The notes under the pieces: generated by a model
The model's database searches: none
Seen by the model: only the letters and a program-made list of their open reading frames with translations
Told to the model about the DNA's origin: nothing
Shown here: in pieces, positions 7,993 through 15,471 of the stretch
Layout of the letters: each line of letters begins with the position of its first letter
Position numbering within the stretch: the stretch's first letter is position 1
Origin: Geminicoccus harenae
GTDB taxonomy: Bacteria; Pseudomonadota; Alphaproteobacteria; Geminicoccales; Geminicoccaceae
Direction: 5' to 3'
Length of the DNA: 64,000 nucleotides
Assembly (NCBI RefSeq): GCF_019800005.1
Contig: NZ_JABGCL010000003.1
Span: 1 to 64,000 of the forward strand
Translations under genes and position numbers: made by a program

Positions 7993-8415
7993 TCACCTGC
8001 GCCCGTTATGGGTGCCGTTGAAGTTGCCGATATTGCCGTTGCCGTTGCGCGACCCGCCATTATGGGTGCCGTTGAAATTGCCTATATTGCCGTTGCCGTT
8101 GTGGTGGCCGGAATTGAAGCTTCCGTTGCCGATGCCGATGTTGCCGTTGCCGTTGTTCTTGCCGGTATTGCCAACACCGTTCTTGTTGCCGATGTTGCCG
8201 TTGCCGCCGTTCTTGTTGCCGATGTTGCCGTTGCCGGTATTGCCGTTGCCGACATTGTTCTTGCCGGTGTTGTTGCGACCGACATTGCCGTTGCTGAACA
8301 TCCCGCCGGCAAAGGACGAGAAACCGCTGTCTCTGCCGGTCCGATTGGCAGCGTCCGCAAAGCCGGCCGCACCGAGCAGCGTGAAGGCGACGGCTGCGCA
8401 GAGCATGATCTTCAT
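7993..8415 (-). CDS. secreted Asn-Gly repeat protein (N-x-G-x-x pentapeptide type)
   Basis: Encodes 140 aa. The signal peptide MKIMLCAAVAFTLLGAAGF ends at ADA (about 23). After a short linker, residues 42-90 run mostly in steps of five (NVGRN, NTGKN, NVGNG, NTGNG, NIGNK), like the Asn/Gly pentapeptides of mycobacterial PPE-MPTR proteins. That likeness is by pattern only. The last 36 residues are two near-identical 18-residue units (NGNGNIGNFNGTHNG core), seen in the DNA as a 54-bp direct repeat. No catalytic residues. Probable extracellular beta-solenoid or amyloid-like structural protein. Confidence 0.62.
   Translation of the reverse strand: MKIMLCAAVAFTLLGAAGFADAANRTGRDSGFSSFAGGMFSNGNVGRNNTGKNNVGNGNTGNGNIGNKNGGNGNIGNKNGVGNTGKNNGNGNIGIGNGSFNSGHHNGNGNIGNFNGTHNGGSRNGNGNIGNFNGTHNGRR
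8006..8101 (-). repeat. 54-bp direct repeat at the 3' end of the N-x-G repeat gene
   Basis: Copies begin at 8006 and 8060; the 42 bases compared differ at two positions. The near identity at DNA level marks a recent duplication, in contrast to the diverged repeats elsewhere in the cluster. Confidence 0.75.
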
Positions 8416-8490
8416 GATGGTACTCCCTGGTCTGGTGCAGACGCCGCGTCCTGGCCGACCGACAGCCGGGCCGGGACGCGGCCAGCTTGA

Positions 8491-9045
8491 TCAGCGGCTG
8501 CTGCGGCCGTTCCGGTTGCCGTTCAGGCTGCCGTTGCGGTTGCCCTTGTTCTCATTGCCGTTGTAGCCGCCGTTGCTGCTACCCCAGTTCATGTTGCCGT
8601 TGCCGACGCCGTTGGACTTGCCGTAGTTGGCGTTGCCGTTGGTGGTGCCGTTCTTGTTGCCGGCGTTCTTGTTGCCGTTCAGGCTGCCGTTGAAGCTGCC
8701 CTTGTTCTGGTTGCCGTTCACCGAGCCGTTGCTCGAGCCGTAGTTCTTGTTTCCGTTGAAATTGCCGTTGCCGTAGCCACGGTTGCTGTTGCCGTTGTCG
8801 TTGCCGTTGGCCGAGCCCTTGTTGGCATTGCCGTTATAGCTGCCGTTCATCGAGCCCTTGTTGCCATTGCCGTTGTCGTTGCCGTTGCCCCAGCCACGAT
8901 TGCCATTGCCGTTGTAGCTGCCGTTATAACTGCCGATATTGCCGTTCCCGTTGCCATTGCCGTTGCCATTGCTGGCAGCCAGGGCGGCAGCGCTCATCAG
9001 GCCGACGATGGCGGCAGTGCAGAACAGGACCTTCAAGCTCTTCAT
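8491..9045 (-). CDS. secreted protein of eleven perfect-length Asn-Gly 13-mers
   Basis: Encodes 184 aa from ATG 9045, which has GGAG seven bases upstream; ATGs at 9051 and 9078 are poorly placed for that site. The signal peptide MKSLKVLFCTAAIVGLMS is cleaved around ALAA (24). Residues 34-176 are eleven contiguous units of exactly 13 residues with consensus NxNxGxxNGxxNG, ending in NRNGRSSR. The variable positions carry mostly polar, aromatic or basic residues. No known domain is recognised. Strict periodicity plus secretion suggests a stacked beta-structure such as a solenoid or functional amyloid; this is inference. It is first of the cluster and follows an inverted repeat that may be its operator. 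Confidence 0.68.
   Translation of the reverse strand: MKSLKVLFCTAAIVGLMSAAALAASNGNGNGNGNGNIGSYNGSYNGNGNRGWGNGNDNGNGNKGSMNGSYNGNANKGSANGNDNGNSNRGYGNGNFNGNKNYGSSNGSVNGNQNKGSFNGSLNGNKNAGNKNGTTNGNANYGKSNGVGNGNMNWGSSNGGYNGNENKGNRNGSLNGNRNGRSSR
8518..8946 (-). repeat. eleven 39-bp tandem repeats coding for the 13-mers
   Basis: The units encode residues 34-176 with no length variation. Asn and Gly positions are invariant or nearly so while x positions vary, which indicates selection on the repeat frame rather than recent slippage. Confidence 0.8.
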
Positions 9046-9067
9046 TGTCATTCTCCGGAAAGTATGA

Positions 9068-9099
9068 CCGGTATTCAACTATGTACTCGGTTATACCGG
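9068..9099. promoter_or_regulatory. inverted repeat upstream of the Asn-Gly 13-mer gene
   Basis: CCGGTAT at 9068-9074 pairs with ATACCGG at 9093-9099 across 18 bases, centred about 38 bases upstream of the start codon at 9045. The spacing suits a dimeric regulator straddling the promoter. No known motif is claimed. Confidence 0.4.
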
Positions 9100-9611
9100 C
9101 CAGTCACTGAACTTCATAGAAAGAATATCATACCCTTTGTGGTTTATTGGTGTGGTGATTGTTCTCCTTTGGATGGTCTTAAGGATGTGCTTCAGTAATT
9201 CCTCTCTGTTCTTGAGAAGAATCCCGAAGATCGGTAGTCATGCCTCAGTCCAGGAGCGGCCCGGCCAAGCGCAGGTGCGCAGCCGCTCGGTCCTGCCGCG
9301 ATGGCGGCAAGTCCAGACAAGCATGATGAAGGGGACCGGCAACGCGCAGCCGCTCGTCGTCAGGATGATTTCCTGGCGCAGGAAGGACTGCGGTGCTCAG
9401 GATTCAGGGGGGCGAGGCAGCCCTCGCCGGCACCGGTGCAGGCACCGGCTCGAACTGGATCATGGTGTCTTTGGTCCGCAGTTCTTGTGTATTACTGCGG
9501 TTAGTTATTTACTGGTTATTAATCTTGCGCCAGCCATCAGAGGGCCGGCGCTACATTACTAGGGTACGACAATCGGCCGGTTGCCGCCGGCGCCCGGGAA
9601 CCGGCCCCGGA
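9100..9611. other. 512-base intergenic region, no gene seen
   Basis: Separates the repeat-protein cluster from the HyuAB genes. Two AT-rich patches (about 9110-9235 and 9470-9560) differ sharply from the GC-rich average. A plus-strand open frame crosses 9137-9562 but has no ribosome binding site, a patchwork composition and no recognisable domain, so I leave it out. The AT-rich parts may mark promoters or an insertion or transfer boundary. Confidence 0.5.
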
Positions 9612-11396
9612 TCAGGCCGGTCCTGCCCGGCGGCGAGCCAGGGTAGCCTCGTTGTCCACCACGAGGGTGCGCTCCTCGAGCGAGCCGGTGAACACCACGC
9701 CGTAGAGCCGCTCCGCGCGCTCGATCGTCTCGAACCCGTCCAGCACGTCCTTCAGCACCTTGGCGGGTGCCCGCTCGAACGGGTCGCCGTAGCCGCCGCC
9801 CGAGGTGTGGTGCCCGCGCACCCGCTCGCCCTTGCGCAGCCGGTCCACCACGATGTTGGGCAGCTCGGTCTCGGTGCCGTCGGCGGCGATCTTGAAGTGC
9901 TGCGCCCGGACCCCGTCCCCGCCGCCGCGGACCCCCTTGGGCGGGTAGTGTGTGCCGTCGCAGGGCCAGAGCACGTCCATCGGGTGCTCCTTGGGCCCAT
10001 ACTCGAACTCCAGCGCCGGGGCGCCGCGCTGCCGGCCGGCGCCACCGGTGCCGGTCTTCAGGCGCAGGTAGCGCACCTCGATCGGGTGCTTCAGCTCGTC
10101 GATCTCGACCGAATCCCGGTACATCAAACCCGCGATCACCGGGATGCCGTAGGTGGGCCAGCCATCCGCCTCAGGCGCTCCCGGCCCGCCGGAGCTGCCC
10201 AGATGGAGCTGGTTGATGTAGCGGCTGTCGCCATGGCGATGGTCCAGGCCGGACACCACCGCCATGCCTGCACCCAGCCCGATCCCGCCCTCGGCTAGGC
10301 CATAGCCGTCGCCGATCTGCGCCATGGCCGACTGGGTGAGGTTGACCAGCCGGTCGGCGATGTTGGTGGTCGCGACCGAGCAGCTATGCGGGAATTTCGG
10401 CCGGCCGCACACCGCACCGTCACGCAAGTGCACCCTGATCCGGCGGAACGAGCCCGAGTTGCGCGGAATGGTGGGGTCGATCGAGTTGAACACCCCGGCG
10501 ATGCTGGCTGCGGTGGCGCAGGCCTCGCTCTCGTTGAAGCCGCAGTCGACATTGTCGACATTGTCCTGGAGGTCCAGCTCGATCGTCGCCTCGTCCGGGT
10601 CGATCGAGACCTGCACCTTGAGCGGGATGCCGTCCGGCAGGAGCTCGCCGAACGGGTCATGGGCACCGCTGGCGGCAAGGGTCGCCTTCGGCAGCTTGCG
10701 GATCGCCTGGGCCATGCGCTGCTCGGAATAGTCCAGCCAGTCGCGGATGAAGGTCTTGACCTGCGCCTTGCCGTACTTGGTGCATAGTTCCTTCAGCCGC
10801 CGCTCGGCGACGCGCGCCGCACCGATTCCGGCCAGGAAGTCGCCATACCACTGGTCCGGCACCCGGATGCGCGCCCGGCACATCCGCACCACGTCCTCGA
10901 CCATCTGGTGATCGCGCTGGATGCGCACCGAGGGGAAGATCAGGGCACCCTCGGCATACTGGTCCTTGGCCCCGGCCATGTAGGTGGTGGGCAGGGAGTT
11001 GCCGGTGTCCGCCTGGTGCGCTTTGGCGACCGTGGTGAACAGATGCTCGCCCTCGAAGAACACCGGCACCATGAAGGTGTGGTCGGCGGCATGGGTATTG
11101 CCGGTATAGGGGTCGTTGTGGAGGTAGCAGTCGCCCTCCTTCAGGTCGTCCCCGTGGGCCTTCCGCATGGCGGCGGCCTGCATGTGGCTGCCGAAGATGT
11201 GGATCGGCAGGCCTTCCGCCGAGGCCAGGAGCTGGTCGTCGGCAGTGCAGATCGAGCAGGAGAAGTCACGCGCACTGTTGATCACCGCCGAGCGCGCGGC
11301 GCGCAGCAGGGTGTTGGTCATCTCGCGCACGATGCCGTCGATCCGGTTGGCGATGATCGCGGTCATGTAGGGGTCGAAGCGGGTCTGGTCGGTCAT
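9612..11396 (-). CDS. hydantoinase B / oxoprolinase B-type subunit (HyuB set 1)
   Basis: Encodes 594 aa, the usual length. Family features are RDFSCSICTADDQLLASAEG near 45-62, the probable metal-binding stretch LHNDPYTGNTHAADH (92-106), AKAHQADTGN, a central GSFRRIRVHL, CSVATTN, and the C-terminal TSGGGYGDPFERAP. HyuB proteins pair with HyuA to hydrolyse or carboxylate cyclic amides or ketones at the cost of ATP; the substrate here is unknown. The HyuA gene lies 13 bases upstream. CAGGAG precedes the start by seven bases. No domain is missing. Confidence 0.85.
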   Translation of the reverse strand: MTDQTRFDPYMTAIIANRIDGIVREMTNTLLRAARSAVINSARDFSCSICTADDQLLASAEGLPIHIFGSHMQAAAMRKAHGDDLKEGDCYLHNDPYTGNTHAADHTFMVPVFFEGEHLFTTVAKAHQADTGNSLPTTYMAGAKDQYAEGALIFPSVRIQRDHQMVEDVVRMCRARIRVPDQWYGDFLAGIGAARVAERRLKELCTKYGKAQVKTFIRDWLDYSEQRMAQAIRKLPKATLAASGAHDPFGELLPDGIPLKVQVSIDPDEATIELDLQDNVDNVDCGFNESEACATAASIAGVFNSIDPTIPRNSGSFRRIRVHLRDGAVCGRPKFPHSCSVATTNIADRLVNLTQSAMAQIGDGYGLAEGGIGLGAGMAVVSGLDHRHGDSRYINQLHLGSSGGPGAPEADGWPTYGIPVIAGLMYRDSVEIDELKHPIEVRYLRLKTGTGGAGRQRGAPALEFEYGPKEHPMDVLWPCDGTHYPPKGVRGGGDGVRAQHFKIAADGTETELPNIVVDRLRKGERVRGHHTSGGGYGDPFERAPAKVLKDVLDGFETIERAERLYGVVFTGSLEERTLVVDNEATLARRRAGPA

Positions 11397-11409
11397 GGCC
11401 CGGCTCCTG

Positions 11410-13482
11410 TCAGGCGACGTGGAGAAGATAGTTGCCGGCCCCGCTGACCACGGCCGCCATGCCGGGATAGACGACCAGCGTCGTGGTCGGCTCCTCGATG
11501 ATCGCCGGGCCCTCGATGCGCAGGCCGGGCTCCAGATGCTCGGCGCGGTAGATGCCGGTCACGACCGGGGTGCTGCCGCCGAAATAGCAGTTGCGCCGCT
11601 CCCGTGCCGGCGGTGCCGCAACCTCTATCGTCCCGGGTGCGGTCAGCGGCTGCGTGCCCAGATGCACCACCAGCCGCATCCGCCAGTTCACCACCTCGAC
11701 CGGGCTGGACGGGTCGCACACCGCGAACACCCGCTCGTGGACCTGGTGGAAGCTCTCGACCAGGGCGGCGACATCCTCGGGCCCGTCGAAGCGGTGCCTG
11801 GCCAGCGGCGTGTCCAGCTCCCAGACCTGGGACAGGTAGCGCGCCTCGGCGATGCACTCGATCCGGCAGCCCGCGCCGCCATCCTTCAGCCCGGCGCGGA
11901 ACGCCTCCAGCCGGGCGGTGAGGTCGGCCAGCATGGCGTTGACGCCCTCGGTGTCGAAGGCCGTGGAGAGGGTCACCAGGCTCGCCGCCTCCTCGGCCAC
12001 GATGTCGGCATGCTGCATGCCTGCCGCCGACAGGGCCGAGGCCACCTTGGGCAGCACGACCCGCTGGCAGCCCAGCTCCTGGGCGATCTTCATGATGTTG
12101 AGGCCGGCGGCCCCGCCACCGGCGACGATGGTGCTCTCGCGCGGGCTCACCCCTTCGTTGATGGTGATGTCGCCCACCGCCCGCATCATCAGGTCGCTGG
12201 CGAGGCTGACGATCCGGTACGCCGCTTCCTCGACCGACAGGCCGATCCGCTCGGCCACGGCCGCGACCGCAAGGCGGGCCGCATCCACGTCCAGCCGCAT
12301 CCGCCCACCCAGGAAATTGTGCGGGTCGAAATACCCCAGCACGGTGGCGGCGTCCGACACGGTGGGCTCCGTGCCGCCACGCCCGTAGCAGGCCGGGCCC
12401 GGCACCGAGCCCGCCGATTGCGGCCCCACCCGCATCAGCCCGCCATCGTCGATCCAGGCGATCGAGCCGCCGCCCGCGCCGATCGAGCGCATGTCGACGG
12501 CGGCAATGCCGAGCAGGTCCCCGGTATAGGCCGGCCCCAGCCAGGTATCGCGGCTGAAGGTGAGGCGGCCGTCGCGCACCAGGCCCACGTCGAACGTGGT
12601 GCCGCCCGTGTCGCAGATGATGACGTTGTCGCCTAAGTTCTCCAGCCGGGAGAACACGATGCCGGCGAGCGGCGCCATGGCGGGGCCGGAACCCACCGTG
12701 TAGATCGGCTTCTCGGTGATGGCGTCGATATGGCCGCAGCCGCCGGCGGTCGTGCTGATCAGGATCTCGCCCCGGTAGCCGGCGGCGCGCAGGTCGCGCT
12801 CCAGCCCCTTCAGATGCGCCTGCATGAGCGGCTTGAGCGAGGCGTCGATCGCGGTCGCCGAGGCGCGCCGGTATTCGCGCACCACCGGGATCAGCTGGTG
12901 CGACAGGGTGACGGGCACGCCCGGCATGATCTCGGCGATCAGCTCGCTCAAGCGCCGCTCATGCGCCGGGTTGGCGATCGACCAGAGCAGGCAGACCGCG
13001 ATCGCCTCGAAGCCCAGCGCCCTGATCTTCTCCAGCACCACCCGGGCCTGGGCCTCGTCGAGCGGGATCGAGACCGTGCCCTCCGAGCTCATCCGCTCGC
13101 GGATCTCGAACGTATGGCTGCGCGGGATGTAGGGTTCGGGGAAGTCCTTGGAGAAGTCGTGCGGGTTGAACTTGCCGCCTTCCTTGAGCAGCAGGACGTC
13201 CGGGAAGCCTTCGGTGGCGAGAAAGGCGGTTTTGGCGACCCTTTTCGTGACGATCGCGTTGGTGGCGCGGGTCGTGCCGTAGATCAGCAGCCCCGTCTCG
13301 GCGAACAGCCGGTCCAGCCCGATGCCCAGTTGCTCGGCGGCGTTGCCGATCGCCTCATTCATGCCATCGAAGATGCGCTCATGGGTGGTGAGCGCCTTGC
13401 CGATGGTCATGCCGCCATCGGCATCGGCCACGACCACGTCGGTGAAGGTGCCGCCGGTATCGACAGAGATGCGGTACGCCAT
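11410..13482 (-). CDS. hydantoinase A / oxoprolinase A-type subunit (HyuA set 1)
   Basis: Encodes 690 aa from ATG 13482; a GTG two codons upstream overlaps the AAGGTG binding site and is less likely. ATPase features of the ASKHA fold are SVDTGGTFTDVVVAD at the N-terminus, IYGTTRATNAI (about 72), ICDTGGTTFDVG near 290, SIGAGGGSIAW and GPQSAGSVPGPACYG. The protein activates the cyclic amide with ATP for its HyuB partner. It most resembles the 45.9-48.0 kb HyuA of this window (FDPHNFLGG, AAGLNIMKIAQELGC stretches). It may be read with the pxp genes 143 bases upstream, but an inverted repeat lies between. Confidence 0.85.
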   Translation of the reverse strand: MAYRISVDTGGTFTDVVVADADGGMTIGKALTTHERIFDGMNEAIGNAAEQLGIGLDRLFAETGLLIYGTTRATNAIVTKRVAKTAFLATEGFPDVLLLKEGGKFNPHDFSKDFPEPYIPRSHTFEIRERMSSEGTVSIPLDEAQARVVLEKIRALGFEAIAVCLLWSIANPAHERRLSELIAEIMPGVPVTLSHQLIPVVREYRRASATAIDASLKPLMQAHLKGLERDLRAAGYRGEILISTTAGGCGHIDAITEKPIYTVGSGPAMAPLAGIVFSRLENLGDNVIICDTGGTTFDVGLVRDGRLTFSRDTWLGPAYTGDLLGIAAVDMRSIGAGGGSIAWIDDGGLMRVGPQSAGSVPGPACYGRGGTEPTVSDAATVLGYFDPHNFLGGRMRLDVDAARLAVAAVAERIGLSVEEAAYRIVSLASDLMMRAVGDITINEGVSPRESTIVAGGGAAGLNIMKIAQELGCQRVVLPKVASALSAAGMQHADIVAEEAASLVTLSTAFDTEGVNAMLADLTARLEAFRAGLKDGGAGCRIECIAEARYLSQVWELDTPLARHRFDGPEDVAALVESFHQVHERVFAVCDPSSPVEVVNWRMRLVVHLGTQPLTAPGTIEVAAPPARERRNCYFGGSTPVVTGIYRAEHLEPGLRIEGPAIIEEPTTTLVVYPGMAAVVSGAGNYLLHVA

Positions 13483-13596
13483 GATCACCTTGCTGCTGGG
13501 CTCTGCGAGAGATGGAGCAGCGTCCGGTGCCGCCCTGGCTAATCGGTATCATGGCGCCGGCCAGTGATGCCAATGACCGGTCCGCCATGATAGTTT

Positions 13597-13620
13597 AGGC
13601 ATTTCCTGCCGATAATGCCT
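13597..13620. repeat. inverted repeat between pxpC and HyuA set 1
   Basis: AGGCATT (13597-13603) and AATGCCT (13614-13620) form a 7-bp stem with a 10-base loop just after the pxpC stop. It could terminate the pxp operon or act as an operator for HyuA. No T-run follows on the minus strand, so neither role is settled. Confidence 0.4.
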
Positions 13621-13625
13621 GTCGG

Positions 13626-14603
13626 CTAGGCAAGCGCGGCCTTGATCTTGTCGATCTCGGCCTTGCGTTCGGCACGCGCCTCCAGCGCCTCTTCCATCTC
13701 CACCGGCACGAACTTGACCGGCTTGTGCGGCTGGAGCTGGGCGATCAGGTCCATGTCGGCCGAGATCACCGTGCCGAGCATGAAATAGCCGCCGCCCGAC
13801 ACTGCGTCGCGATGCAGCACGATCGGCTCGGTGCCGCCCGGCACCTGGATCGAGCCGTAGGGATAGCAGGCATCGACAATGTTGGAGGGATCGGAGCCCG
13901 CTCCGAACGGCGGCTCGCGTGGCACGAACTCCAAGGGATTGCCGCCCTTGAACCGGTAGCCGATCCGGTCCGCCTCGGGCGCCACCTTCCAGGTATCGGC
14001 GAAGAAGCCGCCCTGCGCCGCTTCGGTGATCCGGTGCCAGTAGAGGCCGGGCAGCATCCGCAGCACCGCCGGATCCTCCAGCCCGTTGCGGCGCAAGGAG
14101 ACGTGCAGGCTGCGGCCGGCCGGCACCTGGCGCTGAGGTGCGCCCACCGGCAGGACATCGCCGGCCGCCAGCTTGCGCCCTTGGAAGCCGCCGAGTGCGC
14201 CCAGCGCATAGGTGGAGCGGCTGCCCAGCACCACCGGCACGTCGATCCCGCCGGCGATCGCCAGATAGGCGCGCGCCCCCTTGCGCAGATAGTCGAAGCT
14301 CAGCGTCTGGCCGGCCTTGACCGTGAACGTCGTCCAGGTCGGCTGCGGCGCGCCATCCACCTTGGGCGGCAGCTCCGCCCCGGTGACCGCCACCAGTGCA
14401 TCGTCCCGGAACACCAGTTCCGGCCCCATGAACACGAGCTCCAGGCCAGCCGCACCCGCGTCGTTGCCGACCAGCAGGTTGGCCGCGATCAACGCTTCCT
14501 GGTCCATGGCGCCGGAAAGCGGAATGCCCAGATGGTAGTAGCCCGGCCGGCCCAGGTCCTGGACGGTGGTGGCAAGGCCCGGCTTCTTGACCTCAAACGC
14601 CAT
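13626..14603 (-). CDS. pxpC: 5-oxoprolinase subunit C / KipA-type carboxyltransferase domain
   Basis: Encodes 325 aa from ATG 14603 (MAFEVKKPGLATTVQDLGRP), overlapping the end of pxpB by 11 bases. Family features are TTVQDLGRPGY at the start, GIPLSGAMDQEAL, and near the C-terminus PIVLHRDAVSGGGYFMLGTV. PxpC with PxpA and PxpB forms the prokaryotic ATP-dependent 5-oxoprolinase that opens 5-oxoproline to glutamate. PxpB and PxpC also correspond to the carboxyltransferase region of urea carboxylase, relevant because biotin carboxylase genes lie in this operon. The last about 25 residues are a charged helix. Confidence 0.88.
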   Translation of the reverse strand: MAFEVKKPGLATTVQDLGRPGYYHLGIPLSGAMDQEALIAANLLVGNDAGAAGLELVFMGPELVFRDDALVAVTGAELPPKVDGAPQPTWTTFTVKAGQTLSFDYLRKGARAYLAIAGGIDVPVVLGSRSTYALGALGGFQGRKLAAGDVLPVGAPQRQVPAGRSLHVSLRRNGLEDPAVLRMLPGLYWHRITEAAQGGFFADTWKVAPEADRIGYRFKGGNPLEFVPREPPFGAGSDPSNIVDACYPYGSIQVPGGTEPIVLHRDAVSGGGYFMLGTVISADMDLIAQLQPHKPVKFVPVEMEEALEARAERKAEIDKIKAALA

Positions 14604-15468
14604 GGAGCAGGTCCTCCAGCTTGCCGGTATAAGCGCCAGGATCGGTCTTGAACTCGTCGAGCGCGAAGCGGACGTCGCGCATGGTCGGATAGAACTTGTG
14701 CGCCTCGACATCGGCGATCGCCGCATCGTACGCATCACGGTCGATCGATCGGTACTTCACGATGTCGCCCGGGCGGAACAGCACCATGAAGTCCCGCAGG
14801 TAGGGCGTTTCCTGCTTGGGGTCGTAGATCGGCATCGGCGTGATGCCGAACATCTGGTAGCCGCCGGCCCCGCGCACCGAGTAGATCGCGCCGAAGCAGC
14901 CGCCATGGCCGACCGTCAGCTTCGGCGTGTCGGTGCGCGGCCGCAGGTACTTGGGCGATTCGATCTGCCTGGCCCGCTCGACCATCTGGTAGAGGAACGG
15001 CAAGCCTGCGACGAAGCCCACCATCGAGACGAACCAGGGTGCGCCCGAATGGGCCCGAACCAGCTCCTCGTTCGAGGCGTAGCCGTTGATCCGTGCGGTA
15101 TAGGCGAGGTCGGTCGAATTCGGGTCCTGGTGACGCTCGCGGAAGCGCATCAGCGTCTCGTGGGTCCAGGGGTCCTCGTAGAAGACCGGCACCTCGATGA
15201 TCCGCGTGTCGATCACCGCTTCCGAATGGGCCGCCTGGTCCTCCAGCTTCTTCAGCTCGGCCAGCATGTCGGCCGGCTTGATCACGTCCGGGTCGAACTT
15301 GACCTGGAAGGACGCATTCGCCGGGCAGACCTCGGCCACACCCTTGATCTGGCTTTCCCGCACCGCCTTGGTGATCGAGAGCGACTTGAAGAAGGCGTCC
15401 AGCGACATTTCTTCGTCGACTTCGACGAAGATGTGCTCGTCGCCGCCATAGGAATAGCGGGTCGCCAT
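14593..15468 (-). CDS. pxpB: 5-oxoprolinase subunit B / KipI-type carboxyltransferase domain
   Basis: Encodes 291 aa, longer than the about 230-240 of stand-alone KipI because of an N-terminal MATRYSYGGDEHIFVEVDEE region and a C-terminal extension. Core features are FEDPWT-like YEDPWTHETLMRF, FVAGLPFLYQM, RTDTPKLTVGHGGCFGAIYS and GGYQMFGITPMP. It is the partner of PxpC and starts three bases after biotin carboxylase ends. The extended form recalls versions linked to biotin carboxylase, so it may serve a biotin-dependent carboxyltransferase rather than, or besides, 5-oxoprolinase. Confidence 0.85.
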   Translation of the reverse strand: MATRYSYGGDEHIFVEVDEEMSLDAFFKSLSITKAVRESQIKGVAEVCPANASFQVKFDPDVIKPADMLAELKKLEDQAAHSEAVIDTRIIEVPVFYEDPWTHETLMRFRERHQDPNSTDLAYTARINGYASNEELVRAHSGAPWFVSMVGFVAGLPFLYQMVERARQIESPKYLRPRTDTPKLTVGHGGCFGAIYSVRGAGGYQMFGITPMPIYDPKQETPYLRDFMVLFRPGDIVKYRSIDRDAYDAAIADVEAHKFYPTMRDVRFALDEFKTDPGAYTGKLEDLLHGV

Positions 15469-15471
15469 GCG

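Noticed and set aside
6771..8021. A 416-codon plus-strand frame opposite the RTX gene
   Set aside because: Repetitive Val/Ala-rich shadow of the 27-mer repeats; no start signal and no domain.
5584..9045. Possibility that the tandem repeats are a CRISPR array or non-coding satellite
   Set aside because: Repeat lengths are whole codons, repeats have no unique spacers, and the frames carry signal peptides and stop codons in the expected places.
9137..9562. A 141-codon plus-strand frame in the intergenic region
   Set aside because: No ribosome binding site, mixed composition and no similarity to a known family.
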